The notes below the pieces were generated by a model, which was not told the DNA's origin, made no database searches, and worked only from the letters and a program-made list of their open reading frames with translations. Positions 17,831-26,496 of a stretch of DNA of 64,000 bases are shown here, one piece after another (within the stretch, counting starts at the first letter, position 1; each line of letters opens with the position of its first letter). A program made the translations under genes and the position numbers. This DNA comes from Mesorhizobium sp. (GTDB lineage Bacteria > Pseudomonadota > Alphaproteobacteria > Rhizobiales > Rhizobiaceae): assembly GCF_017306545.1 (NCBI RefSeq), contig NZ_JAFKID010000013.1, positions 91,351 through 155,350 on the forward strand. The letters run 5' to 3'.

Positions 17831-18793
17831 ATGGCAGGACACGGCGGCTCGAGACGGGTGATCTATGCGGCGCTGGCCGGCAATCTGGCCATCGCGCTGA
17901 CCAAGTTCGCCGCCGCCTTCTTCACCGGTTCCTCGGCCATGCTGTCGGAGGGCGTGCATTCGCTGGTCGATACCGGCAACGGCGGGCTTCTGCTCTATGG
18001 CATGCATCGCGCCGCGCGGCCGGCGGACGCCACGCATCCGTTCGGCCATGGCCGCGAGCTTTATTTCTGGAGCTTCATCGTCGCACTTCTGGTGTTCGCG
18101 CTGGGCGCCGGCGTTTCCTTCTACGAGGGCGTCATGCACATCATGGCGCCCGAGCCGGTCGCCAACCCGGTGGTGAACTATGTCGTCCTCGGCTTCTCCC
18201 TGCTGTTCGAAAGCGGCTCCTGGTGGGTGGCCCTGAAGGAGTTTCGCCGCACCAAGGGCCGGCTCGGCTGGTTCGAGGCTGTTCGCTCGAGCAAGGACCC
18301 CAGCGTCTACACGGTGCTGTTCGAAGACAGCGCCGCCCTGCTCGGCCTCCTCGTCGCATTCGCAGGCATTGCGGCCGCCGAAATCTTCGACGTGCCGGAG
18401 TTCGACGGCATCGCTTCGCTCGGCATCGCCGTTATCCTGGGAGCGACGGCCATCTTCCTGGCGCGCGAGAGCAAGGGCCTGCTGCTCGGCGAGCCGGCGT
18501 CGCGCGAGATGCAGGCGAAGGTGCTGGCGATCGCCGGGCAGGACCCGGCCGTGCAGCGCGCCAACGGTCTCGTCAGCGTCCATATCGGCCCCGAGGAGAT
18601 CATCGCCGGCCTGAGCGTCGAGTTCGAGGACCATGTCGCGGCCCCGGAGATCGAGGCCTGCGTGGAGCGCATCGAGGCGCGGTTGAGGGCAGAGGTGCCG
18701 ACGGTCAAAAGCCTGTTCGTCAAGCCGCAGACGGCGCGGACATGGGAAAGGCGCCGGCAGGAGATGGCCGATGCCTCGGATGACGAGGTGTGA
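17831..18793 (+). CDS. Cation diffusion facilitator family transporter
   Basis: A 320-residue CDF protein exporting divalent metals such as Zn, Mn, Co or Fe in exchange for protons. Helix 2 carries SEGVHSLVDTGNGG (HxxxD metal site) and helix 5 carries LFEDSAALLGLLVAFAG (D/xxxD site). HPFGHGRELYFW is the loop signature. The cytoplasmic C-terminal domain (VLAIAGQDPAVQRANGLVSV onward) is present. ATG 17831 gives the conserved MAGHGGSRRVIYAALAGNLA start; the upstream in-frame methionines are rejected for lack of homologous sequence. Confidence 0.93.
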   Translation: MAGHGGSRRVIYAALAGNLAIALTKFAAAFFTGSSAMLSEGVHSLVDTGNGGLLLYGMHRAARPADATHPFGHGRELYFWSFIVALLVFALGAGVSFYEGVMHIMAPEPVANPVVNYVVLGFSLLFESGSWWVALKEFRRTKGRLGWFEAVRSSKDPSVYTVLFEDSAALLGLLVAFAGIAAAEIFDVPEFDGIASLGIAVILGATAIFLARESKGLLLGEPASREMQAKVLAIAGQDPAVQRANGLVSVHIGPEEIIAGLSVEFEDHVAAPEIEACVERIEARLRAEVPTVKSLFVKPQTARTWERRRQEMADASDDEV

Positions 18794-18836
18794 ACCACGG
18801 GCGGATCGGCGAGGAACCAGAGCCGGGAGATGTGAC

Positions 18837-19244
18837 ATGAAGATTGACGGCGGGTGCCATTGCGGCGCTATCACCTATGAAGCGGAGGTCGACCCCGAAA
18901 AGACCTCCATCTGCCATTGCACGGATTGCCAGCAGATCACCGGCACGGCCTTCCGCGTCACCGTCTTTGCGCCGGAAAGCGACTATCGCATCACCGCCGG
19001 CACGCCGAAGGAATACGTCAAGGTCGCCGACAGCGGCGCCCGGCGCATACAGGCTTTTTGCGCCGATTGCGGCTCGCAGCTTTATTCGACCGCAGTGGGC
19101 GACGGCCCGAAGGTCTATGGCATCCGCGTCGGCACCGCGAGACAGCGGCAGGACCTCGTACCGAAGCGGCAGACCTGGCACCGCTCGGCGCTGCACTGGC
19201 TGCCGGAGTTCGAGGGGCTGGAGACGGTGGAGAAGCAGAGCTAG
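18837..19244 (+). CDS. GFA/CENP-V family zinc protein
   Basis: A 135-residue beta-fold protein of the glutathione-dependent formaldehyde-activating (GFA) family. Zinc ligands are visible: GGCHCGAI near the start, CHCTDCQQITG, and FCADCGSQLYS. Family members bind zinc and sometimes glutathione adducts, but a true enzyme activity is doubtful for most. GGGAGA precedes ATG 18837. It begins 43 bases after the CDF gene, so they may be co-transcribed. Confidence 0.93.
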   Translation: MKIDGGCHCGAITYEAEVDPEKTSICHCTDCQQITGTAFRVTVFAPESDYRITAGTPKEYVKVADSGARRIQAFCADCGSQLYSTAVGDGPKVYGIRVGTARQRQDLVPKRQTWHRSALHWLPEFEGLETVEKQS

Positions 19245-19283
19245 GGCGCGCTTTGCAGGCGCCGCCAGGCGCATACGTCGTAG

Positions 19284-19422
19284 ACCCCCACCTCTAACCC
19301 CTCCCCGCAAGGGGGAGGGGGATTTGCGGCGGCGCTGCAGGCTGCCGACATTGGCAATGCCGAACGCAACGATTGCGTCGGCGTCTCCCTCCCCCTTGCG
19401 GGGAGGGGACAGGGGTGGGGGT
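19284..19422. repeat. Family B palindromic element, copy 2
   Basis: Left ACCCCCACCTCTAACCCC then CTCCCCGCAAGGGGGAGGGG; right CCTCCCCCTTGCGGGGAGGG then GACAGGGGTGGGGGT, an inverted copy. The 60-base spacer differs from that of copies 1 and 3 apart from short stretches. It lies between the convergent GFA and rmuC genes, 39 and 41 bases from their stops. Confidence 0.9.
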
Positions 19423-19463
19423 GTGCGCCGTACGCGACAACGCTCCGGCCGGCCTGACGCGAC

Positions 19464-20717
19464 TCACTCGTCGCCTTCGACCACGCGCAGCCTGAGTTGC
19501 CCGGTCTTTGAATCCGCGACGCGCTTGCCGGCCGCCGCCGGTTGGCGCGTTTCTTCGTCTGCGTCCTCCGCCGCCGTCCCGAACTCCAGCGCCTCGATCT
19601 TCTGGCCGCGCTTCGTCACCTTGGACGACGAGACGAGAATGTCGTCGATGTCCTTCGCCGCCTGGCCGAAATGCGCCTGCAATTTGCGCACGCGCTCGTC
19701 GAGGCGGCCGACGTCCTCCATCAGCCGCACCACTTCGCCCTGGATCAGATGCGCCTGCTCGCGCATGCGCGCGTCCTTGAGGATCGCCTGCACCACCTGG
19801 ATCGACAGCATCAGCAGCGACGGCGAGACGATGACGATGCGGGCGCGATGCGCCCGCTGCACCAGCGCCTCGAAGTTCTCGTGGATCTCGGCGAACACCG
19901 ATTCGGACGGCACGAACATGAAGGCCGTGTCCTGCGTCTCGCCCTGGATGAGGTATTTTTCCGAAATATCGCGGATATGCACCTCGATATCGCGGCGGAA
20001 GGCCTGCGCGGCCACTTTTTGCGCCGACTCGCCCTCGGCGGCGCGGATGGCGTTCCATGCCTCCAGCGGGAACTTGGCGTCGACGACCAGCGACGGCGTG
20101 TCGTTCGGCATCTTCACCAGGCAGTCCGGCCGGCTGCCGTTCGACAGCGTCGCCTGGAACTCGTAGGCGCCGTGCGGCAGGCCGTCGGCGACGATCGCCT
20201 CCATGCGCGACTGGCCGAAGGCGCCGCGCGTCTGCTTGTTGGAGAGGATCGCCTGCAACTGCACCACCTGGCCGGCGAGCGACTGGATGTTGCCCTGCGC
20301 GGTGTCGATGACGGCCAGCCGCTCCTGCAATTTGGCCAGGCTTTCATGCGTCGAGCGGGCCTGCTCGCTCATCGATTGGCCGAGCCGCCCGGTCATCGCG
20401 TCGAGCCGGTTGCCGATCGCCTGCGTCAGTTCCGCCTGACGCGAGCCGAACACCTCGGCCAGCGTCCCCATGCGCCCCTGCATCTCGGCTTGTGCCTGAA
20501 GAATCCCGGCCATGCGCGCCTCGGCTTCGCGCGCCGCCGCCGCCTGTTCGGCCGCAGCGGTTGCCCGCGCCTTGCCGGCGCGCCAGACGGCGGCGACGAG
20601 CAGGGCAAGCAGGATGAAAAGCAGCACGCCCGCGAACGCCAGCGCGCCGCCCACCGTGACGGTGCTGGCGCCGAGGCGGAAAAGCGGGGCGGACAGGAAG
20701 GCGGCACTTTCGTTCAT
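19464..20717 (-). CDS. rmuC: DNA recombination protein RmuC
   Basis: A 417-residue RmuC: one N-terminal membrane helix (ALAFAGVLLFILLALLVAAV), a coiled-coil of about 120 residues, then the conserved RmuC nuclease-like domain (GQSRMEAIVADGLPHGAYEF, VVDAKFPLEAWNAI, DTAFMFVPSESVFAEIHEN). In E. coli it limits inversions at short inverted repeats, which is interesting in a genome so rich in palindromic repeats. ATG 20717 (MNESAAFLSAPLFRLG) is preferred; an in-frame start eight codons upstream exists. Confidence 0.93.
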   Translation of the reverse strand: MNESAAFLSAPLFRLGASTVTVGGALAFAGVLLFILLALLVAAVWRAGKARATAAAEQAAAAREAEARMAGILQAQAEMQGRMGTLAEVFGSRQAELTQAIGNRLDAMTGRLGQSMSEQARSTHESLAKLQERLAVIDTAQGNIQSLAGQVVQLQAILSNKQTRGAFGQSRMEAIVADGLPHGAYEFQATLSNGSRPDCLVKMPNDTPSLVVDAKFPLEAWNAIRAAEGESAQKVAAQAFRRDIEVHIRDISEKYLIQGETQDTAFMFVPSESVFAEIHENFEALVQRAHRARIVIVSPSLLMLSIQVVQAILKDARMREQAHLIQGEVVRLMEDVGRLDERVRKLQAHFGQAAKDIDDILVSSSKVTKRGQKIEALEFGTAAEDADEETRQPAAAGKRVADSKTGQLRLRVVEGDE

Positions 20718-20812
20718 CGCGCCAGCATAGACGATTCGCACCGCCTCGAAAGATCAAAACGTGAACGATCATTGCCGTTGACGCTCGCGGGCCGAGGTCT
20801 TAGGTGAGGCGC

Positions 20813-21343
20813 ATGCCGATCAAGCCACTCATCATCCTTCCCGATCCCGTGCTGCGCCAGATGTCCAGGCCGGTGGAGCGCGTCGACGCGCCGCTCAAGC
20901 AACTGGCCGACGACATGCTGGAGACGATGTACGACGCACCCGGCATCGGGCTCGCCGCCATCCAGATCGGCGAGCCGCTGCGCATGCTGGTCATCGACCT
21001 CGCCAAGGAGGACGAGACGCCCGCGCCGCATGTTTTCATCAATCCCGAGATCCTTGAAAGCGCCGACGCCCGCTCGGTCTACGAGGAGGGGTGCCTGTCG
21101 ATCCCGGACTATTACGCCGAGGTCGAGCGCCCGGCTTCGGTCAGGGTGAAATATCTCGACCGCGACGGCAAGGAGCAGGAAATCATGGCCGAGGGGCTGA
21201 TGGCGACCTGTCTCCAGCACGAGATCGACCACCTGAACGGCGTGCTGTTCATCGACCACATCTCCAAGCTGAAGCGCGACATGGTGGTGAAGAAGTTCCG
21301 CAAGCTGGCCAAGGACAAGGTGCCGGGCCGTCTCGTCGGCTGA
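20813..21343 (+). CDS. def: Peptide deformylase
   Basis: Removes the N-formyl group from nascent proteins. All three motifs are intact in this 176-residue protein: [24 protein letters not shown] (metal-binding cysteine) and [12 protein letters not shown] (HExxH). ATG 20813 has AGGTGAGG at ideal spacing. It heads a def-fmt-(GNAT)-truA group, pairing removal and addition of the formyl group in one locus. Confidence 0.97.
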   Translation: MPIKPLIILPDPVLRQMSRPVERVDAPLKQLADDMLETMYDAPGIGLAAIQIGEPLRMLVIDLAKEDETPAPHVFINPEILESADARSVYEEGCLSIPDYYAEVERPASVRVKYLDRDGKEQEIMAEGLMATCLQHEIDHLNGVLFIDHISKLKRDMVVKKFRKLAKDKVPGRLVG

Positions 21344-21404
21344 TCCGGTTTCACGACAGGATCTGCACCAGCCATTTCACCGCGATCTGGGCGAAGGCGG
21401 CGAG

Positions 21405-21584
21405 TCACGGCCATAGGCTGGGTGCCAGCGCCACCACCATCCACAGGCCGAGCGGCCGGATGCGGAACTCCAGCGTCCGTCGCCGGACCGTTTCAGCAAC
21501 GCCGGCTCTGTATTGTGTCTCACATGCTTCCACGCCTGCGATGGCGGAATGCAGGGCAGGACGAGATTCGCGCTGCTTGCCCAT
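21405..21584 (-). CDS. Small hydrophobic-tailed protein, possibly truncated by a nonsense codon
   Basis: A 59-residue reading frame starting MGKQRESRPALHSAIAGVEA, with AAGGAG seven bases before the ATG, which makes expression likely. It ends LGLWMVVALAPSLWP at a TGA (21405-21407). The same frame continues past the TGA for 17 codons (LAAFAQIAVKWLVQILS) to a second TGA at 21351-21353, and that continuation looks like the rest of a membrane-associated helix. A TGG-to-TGA change would explain this. No family recognised; it lies antisense between def and fmt. Confidence 0.5.
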   Translation of the reverse strand: MGKQRESRPALHSAIAGVEACETQYRAGVAETVRRRTLEFRIRPLGLWMVVALAPSLWP

Positions 21585-21742
21585 GGCGCAACTCCTTCGA
21601 TGTCGGATGCCCTGAGGGTAAGGCCGCGCAAAGGACCGTGGATAAGTCCGGCGCAGGTTCCTGCCATTTCTCGCCAGCGGCTTGACCCGAGACACGGAAA
21701 GCCGTTCAAACCGTCCCCACCGGATCGAAGCCGGGGAGAAAA

Positions 21743-22684
21743 ATGCCGCTTCGCATCGTCTTCATGGGCACGCCCGATTTCTCGGTACCGACCTTGCGCG
21801 CGCTGGCCGGTGCCGGTCATGAGATCGCCGCCGTCTACACCCAGCCGCCGCGCGCCGCCGGCCGGCGCGGACTGGAACTGACGCCCTCGCCGGTGCAGCG
21901 CGAGGCCGAACGGCTGGGCGTGGAAGTGCGCACGCCGACTTCGCTGAAAGGCGAGGCCGAACAACAGGCCTTCGCCGCGCTGCACGCCGACGTCGCGGTC
22001 GTCGTCGCCTACGGCCTTCTGTTGCCCAGGCCGGTGCTGGAAGCGCCTCGTCTCGGTTGCCTCAACGGTCATGCCTCGCTCTTGCCGCGCTGGCGCGGCG
22101 CCGCCCCCATCCAGCGCGCCATCATGGCCGGCGACCATGAAACCGGCATGATGGTGATGAAGATGGGGGAGGGGTTGGATACCGGTTCGGTCGGGCTGGT
22201 TGAAAAAGTCGCTATTGGCCCCGATATGACCGCCGGCGACCTGCACGATCGCCTGATGGACGCAGGCGCCGCGCTGATGGTCGAGGCGCTTCGGCGGCTG
22301 GAAAGCGGCTCGCTTTCTTTTACCGAACAGTCAAAAGAAGGCGTGACCTACGCAAAAAAGATCGATAAAGGCGAGACCCGCATCGATTGGAGCCGGCCGG
22401 CGCCCGACGTCCACAACGCCATTCGCGGCCTGTCGCCGTTTCCCGGCGCATGGTGCGAGGCTCCTGTCGGCGGCAAGCCGGAGCGGCTGAAGCTGCTGCG
22501 CTCGACACTGACGGACGGGATGCAGGCCGGCGAGCCGGGCGAGATCCTGGACGGGCAATTGACGGTCGCCTGCGGCAACGACGCCGTGAGGCTCACCGAA
22601 GTGCAGAAGGCGGGTGGCAAGCCCGCGGCCGCCGACGATTTCCTGCGCGGCACGAGACTGGAAAAAGGAACGAGACTGTCATGA
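21743..22684 (+). CDS. fmt: Methionyl-tRNA formyltransferase
   Basis: Formylates Met-tRNA(fMet) with 10-formyl-THF for initiation. The 313-residue enzyme has the N-terminal [20 protein letters not shown], the catalytic loop [19 protein letters not shown] (Asn and His present), GEGLDTG with the catalytic aspartate, and a C-terminal OB-like tRNA-binding domain. It lies 399 bases after def, with the small antisense gene in the gap. Its stop overlaps the next start (ATGA). Confidence 0.97.
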   Translation: MPLRIVFMGTPDFSVPTLRALAGAGHEIAAVYTQPPRAAGRRGLELTPSPVQREAERLGVEVRTPTSLKGEAEQQAFAALHADVAVVVAYGLLLPRPVLEAPRLGCLNGHASLLPRWRGAAPIQRAIMAGDHETGMMVMKMGEGLDTGSVGLVEKVAIGPDMTAGDLHDRLMDAGAALMVEALRRLESGSLSFTEQSKEGVTYAKKIDKGETRIDWSRPAPDVHNAIRGLSPFPGAWCEAPVGGKPERLKLLRSTLTDGMQAGEPGEILDGQLTVACGNDAVRLTEVQKAGGKPAAADDFLRGTRLEKGTRLS

Positions 22685-23187
22685 GCATGATGTCGATCCG
22701 CGCGGCCACGCCGCGCGACCGCGAGGCGATCCGCCTCGTCGAGGAACATGCCTTCGGCCAGCAGGCGGAGGCGGGTCTTGTCGACGCGCTGGTCGGCGGT
22801 GGCGATACGGTGCTGGAACTGGTCGCGGTGGACGAGGGCCAGGTGGTCGGCCACATCCTGTTTTCGCGGCTCGCCGTCAGCAACGGCGGCAAGTCTTTCC
22901 CCGCCGTGGCGCTGGCGCCGCTGGCGGTCGAGCCCTCCTTCCACGGCACCGGCATCGGCGGCGCGCTGGTGCGCGAGGCGCATCTCAGGCTGAAGAATGC
23001 GGGTGAGAAGCTCGCCATCGTGCTCGGCGACCCGGCTTATTACGGCCGCTTCGGCTACGGCCATCAGCGCGCCGCCGGCTTCGACAGCGAATACCAGGGT
23101 GAAGCCTTGCAGGCGCTGGCCTGGAGCGAGGCGCCGGAAAGCGGACAACTGGTCTACGCGCCGGCTTTCTCGGCGCTGGCCGCCTGA
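22681..23187 (+). CDS. GNAT-family N-acetyltransferase
   Basis: A 168-residue GNAT protein resembling the putative acetyltransferase group of YhbS. Motif A is visible as [20 protein letters not shown] (acetyl-CoA loop), followed by [20 protein letters not shown], typical of that group. Substrate unknown. ATG 22681 overlaps the fmt stop codon by four bases and truA begins 14 bases after its end, so it is embedded in the operon. Confidence 0.92.
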   Translation: MSMMSIRAATPRDREAIRLVEEHAFGQQAEAGLVDALVGGGDTVLELVAVDEGQVVGHILFSRLAVSNGGKSFPAVALAPLAVEPSFHGTGIGGALVREAHLRLKNAGEKLAIVLGDPAYYGRFGYGHQRAAGFDSEYQGEALQALAWSEAPESGQLVYAPAFSALAA

Positions 23188-23200
23188 CCTCTTTTCCGGG

Positions 23201-23944
23201 ATGCCGCGCTTCCGCCTCGACATCGAATATGACGGCGGCCCCTATGCCGGCTGGCAGCGGCAGGCCGATCAGCATTCGGTGCAGGCGGCCATAGAGCAGG
23301 CGCTGGAAAAATTCTGCGGCGAGACGGTGACCTTGCGCGGCGCCGGCCGCACCGACGCCGGCGTCCACGCTACCGGCCAGGTTGCCCATATCGAGCTGGC
23401 GAAGGACTGGCGGCCGGATACCGTGCGCGACGCCGTCAACGCGCATCTGCAACAGGCCGGCGAGCGTGTCGCCGTTCTTGCCGCGACCGCCGTCGCGGAC
23501 GATTTCGACGCCCGCTTCTCGGCCAGGGCTCGCCACTACGTCTACCGCATCGCCAACCGGCGCGCCCCGGCCGCACTCGACAAGGGCAAGGTCTGGTGGG
23601 TGCCGAGGCGCCTTGATGCCGAGGCGATGGATGCGGCGGCCAAGCAGCTTCTCGGGTGGCACGACTTCACCACCTTCCGCTCGGCGCAGTGTCAGGCCAA
23701 CAGTCCGCTGCGCACGCTCGACCGGCTGGATGTGACGCGCAGCGGCGATACGATCGAGGTGTTCGCCTCGGCGCGGTCCTTCCTGCACAACCAGGTGCGT
23801 TCCATGGTTGGTTCACTGAAGAAGGTGGGCGAGGGGGCGTGGACGTCCGACGACCTGAAGGCCGCGCTCGAAGCCCGCGACCGCGCCGCCTGTGGCCAGG
23901 TCGCGCCGCCCGACGGGCTGTTTCTGGTTAGTGTGGATTATTAA
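23201..23944 (+). CDS. truA: tRNA pseudouridine(38-40) synthase TruA
   Basis: Converts uridines 38-40 of the anticodon arm to pseudouridine. The 247-residue enzyme has [19 protein letters not shown] at the start, the catalytic aspartate in [17 protein letters not shown], and [19 protein letters not shown] near the end. ATG 23201 gives the family-typical [12 protein letters not shown]. It closes the def-fmt operon. Confidence 0.97.
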   Translation: MPRFRLDIEYDGGPYAGWQRQADQHSVQAAIEQALEKFCGETVTLRGAGRTDAGVHATGQVAHIELAKDWRPDTVRDAVNAHLQQAGERVAVLAATAVADDFDARFSARARHYVYRIANRRAPAALDKGKVWWVPRRLDAEAMDAAAKQLLGWHDFTTFRSAQCQANSPLRTLDRLDVTRSGDTIEVFASARSFLHNQVRSMVGSLKKVGEGAWTSDDLKAALEARDRAACGQVAPPDGLFLVSVDY

Positions 23945-23979
23945 GGCAGTTTGCAGGGGCTTATCGCGTAGGGCTGCGT

Positions 23980-24120
23980 ACACCCACCCCTAGCCCCTCC
24001 CCACACGGGGGAGGGGAACTTCGCGGCGCTGCTACGACCTGTCGATGTTGGCTTATTTGGGATGAACCGGTGGCGTCGGCGTCTCCCTCCCCCGTGTGGG
24101 GAGGGGACAGGGGTGGGGGT
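23980..24120. repeat. Family B palindromic element, copy 3 (variant loop)
   Basis: Left CACCCACCCCTAGCCCCTCC with the palindrome CCTCCCCACACGGGGGAGG; right CCTCCCCCGTGTGGGGAGGG then GACAGGGGTGGGGGT. Compared with copies 1 and 2 (GCAA/TTGC), the loop changed to ACAC on the left and to GTGT on the right, so complementarity of the two ends is kept. Beyond the right end, GAAAACCCCATCCGCGATAG resembles the outer flank of copy 1. Confidence 0.9.
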
Positions 24121-24174
24121 GCGCGACGGCGGGAAGGAAAGAAAACCCCATCCGCGATAGCGCTTCCGCGATCC

Positions 24175-26076
24175 TCATCCTCGCAGCTGCCGCCGCAGGA
24201 TCTTGCCGACATTGGTCTTCGGCAGTTCGGTGCGGAACTCGACGTGGCGCGGGCGCTTGTAGCCGGTCAGCCGCTCGCGGCAGAAGGCGAGCAGGTCGGC
24301 CTCGGTCAGCGCCGGGTCCTTCTTGACGACGAACAGCTTCGGCACCTCGCCGGACTTCTCGTCCGGCACGCCGATGGCCGCCACTTCCAGCACGCCGGGG
24401 TGCTGCGCCGCCACTTCCTCCAGTTCGTTCGGATAGACGTTGAAGCCGGAGACCAGGATCATGTCCTTCTTGCGGTCGACGATCTTGGTGTAGCCTTGGG
24501 GGTCCATGAAACCCATGTCGCCGGTCTTGAAGAAGCCGTCGGGCGTCATCACCTTGGCCGTCTCATCGGCCCGCTGCCAGTAGCCGGCCATCACCTGCGG
24601 CCCGCGGATGCAGATCTCGCCGACTTCGCCGAGCGGCACCGGCTCGCCGTCGTCGTCGCGGATGGAAAGCTCGGTGGAAGGAAGCGGCAGGCCGATGGTG
24701 CCGGTGAAGGCATCGGCGTCGAAGCGGTTGGCGGTCGCCACCGGCGAGGTCTCCGACAGGCCGTAGCCCTCCGAGATCATGCAGCCGGTCAGTTCCTTCC
24801 AGCGGTCGGCGACGGACTTCTGCGCGGCCATGCCGCCGGCGAAGGTCAGCACCAGCGGCCTGAAGTCCAGCTTGCGGAAATCCTCGTTGTTGAGCAGCGC
24901 GTTGAACAGCGTGTTGAGGCCGGGGAAGATGTTGACCTTGTACTTCGCCAGTTCCTTGACGAAACCCGGAATGTCGCGCGGGTTGGTGATGAGCAGGTTC
25001 TGCGCGCCCTGCTGCATGCCCATCAGCGCGTTCACCGTCAGCGCGTAGATGTGATAGAGCGGCAGCGGGCAGACATAGACGAGGTTGGCCGGCCGCGGCC
25101 GCTTGATGAAGGCCGTTTCCACCCACAGCGCGTTCTGCGCCACATTGGCCAGCACGTTGCGGTGGAGCAGTGTCGCGCCCTTGGAAACGCCCGTCGTGCC
25201 GCCGGTATATTGCAGGAAGGCGACGTCGTCGGCCGACACCTCGGCCGGCTTGAAAGTGCCGGCGCGCCCGGTCCTGAGCGCGGCGGCGAATTTTATGTGG
25301 CCGGGCAGCGACCACGCAGGCACCAGCTTCTTCACCCGTCGCACGACGAAATTGACGATCGTCCCCTTCAGGCCGCCCAGCATTTCGCCGAGCGAGGCGA
25401 CGACGACGTGCTTGACGGCGGTCTTCGCCACCACCGCCTGCAGGGTGGAGGCGAAATTCTCCAGGATGACGATGGCTTCGGCGCCGGAATCCTTCAACTG
25501 GTGTTCCAGTTCGCGCGGCGTGTAGAGCGGGTTGACGTTGACCACGACGTAGCCGGCCCTCAGCACCGCCATCATCGCCACCGGATATTGCAGCGTGTTC
25601 GGCATCATGATGGCGACGCGCGCGCCCTTCGCCAGACCGCGCGATTGCAGGAAGGCGCCGAAGTCGGCCGACAGCCGCTCCGTCTCGGCATAGCTGATGG
25701 TCTTGTCCATGCAGGTGAAGGCCGGGCGGCTGGCGAAACGCTGGCAGGCCTCCACCAGAAGCGCGCCGATGGAGGCCGCCGGCAGCGGGCCGATCTCGGC
25801 CGGGATGATATCGGGATAGCTGGCCAGCCACGGCTTTTCGACGGCCGGCGCAATATCGGCGTTCGCCTTCGGCAAGGTTTTCGGCGCCGGCCGGGAGGCC
25901 GGCTTGCGCGCCGCCGGGGCGGCTTTTGTCTTGGAGGAGGCGGGAGCGGCGGCCTTGGCCGTTTTCTTGCTCGCCGGTACGGCGGCCGGCTTCATATCCT
26001 TCGGCGGTTTGGCGTCGGCCTTCTTGGTCGTGCCCGCGGCTTTCTTGCTGGTTGCCGTGCCGGTTGACTTCGCCAC
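24175..26076 (-). CDS. fadD: Long-chain fatty acid-CoA ligase with basic N-terminal tail
   Basis: Activates fatty acids to acyl-CoA with ATP. The adenylate-forming domain is complete: FLQYTGGTTGVSKGATLLHR (P-loop), GYGLSETSPV, GEICIRGPQVMAGYW, and KTGDMGFMDPQGYTKIVDRK with the C-terminal lysine region in KTNVGKILRR. The protein is 633 residues, about 80 more than typical FadD: residues 1-80 are a lysine/alanine/proline-rich tail (KKAAGTTKKADAKPPKDMKP ...) like a histone H1 tail. Start is GTG 26076 with GGGAGGAG just upstream. It would supply acyl-CoA to the beta-oxidation operon at 48.6-56.6 kb. Confidence 0.92.
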   Translation of the reverse strand: MAKSTGTATSKKAAGTTKKADAKPPKDMKPAAVPASKKTAKAAAPASSKTKAAPAARKPASRPAPKTLPKANADIAPAVEKPWLASYPDIIPAEIGPLPAASIGALLVEACQRFASRPAFTCMDKTISYAETERLSADFGAFLQSRGLAKGARVAIMMPNTLQYPVAMMAVLRAGYVVVNVNPLYTPRELEHQLKDSGAEAIVILENFASTLQAVVAKTAVKHVVVASLGEMLGGLKGTIVNFVVRRVKKLVPAWSLPGHIKFAAALRTGRAGTFKPAEVSADDVAFLQYTGGTTGVSKGATLLHRNVLANVAQNALWVETAFIKRPRPANLVYVCPLPLYHIYALTVNALMGMQQGAQNLLITNPRDIPGFVKELAKYKVNIFPGLNTLFNALLNNEDFRKLDFRPLVLTFAGGMAAQKSVADRWKELTGCMISEGYGLSETSPVATANRFDADAFTGTIGLPLPSTELSIRDDDGEPVPLGEVGEICIRGPQVMAGYWQRADETAKVMTPDGFFKTGDMGFMDPQGYTKIVDRKKDMILVSGFNVYPNELEEVAAQHPGVLEVAAIGVPDEKSGEVPKLFVVKKDPALTEADLLAFCRERLTGYKRPRHVEFRTELPKTNVGKILRRQLRG

Positions 26077-26325
26077 CTGCTCCTCCCCGATGCGGTTCGA
26101 TTGATGCAGGACCGATTTTGCCGGTGCCGCATCGTCTCCGGCTATCTATCGCGACAATCTCCGACCGGTGCAAGCCTTGCCCCAAGGGCATCCGGGCGTG
26201 GAATTTTTCATCCGGCATTTTTCGCTCGACCTTGCCGGTCATCTGACGGGCCGATCGGTGACGACATAACCCAATGGGTGGAGAAAATTTTGCTGATCAC
26301 GGGAAAAAGACAGCGATGAAATGTG

Positions 26326-26339
26326 CGTGATATATCACG
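26326..26339. promoter_or_regulatory. Perfect 14-bp palindrome in the fadD/dpp intergenic region
   Basis: CGTGATATATCACG lies between divergent fadD and dppA. TGATATATCA-type palindromes are typical operators of GntR-family repressors, so it is a candidate site controlling one or both genes. Apart from this and the candidate promoter at 26416-26444, nothing recognisable is seen in the 420-base gap 26077-26496. Confidence 0.4.
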
Positions 26340-26415
26340 AAGTGGATATTTTTGCCAATAGGAAAGCCATTGTTGGAAAGTTGTTCCGCTTGCTGCCCGG
26401 TAGGCAAACAGGGAG

Positions 26416-26444
26416 TTCCAAACCACTGAAAACGATGCTTATAT
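26416..26444 (+). promoter_or_regulatory. Candidate dpp promoter
   Basis: TTCCAA (26416-26421) and TTATAT (26439-26444) are 17 bases apart, 53 bases before dppA. The -10 resembles the alphaproteobacterial CTATAT form. Found by eye only. Confidence 0.35.
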
Positions 26445-26496
26445 GCGGCCTCCGCGAGCCTGAAGAGGGGCTTGGAAAAACATCAGGGAGTTCTCG

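Noticed and set aside
12622-24120. Regularly spaced palindromes as a CRISPR-like array
   Set aside because: The repeats are kilobases apart between genes, are paired in inverted orientation, and have no cas genes.
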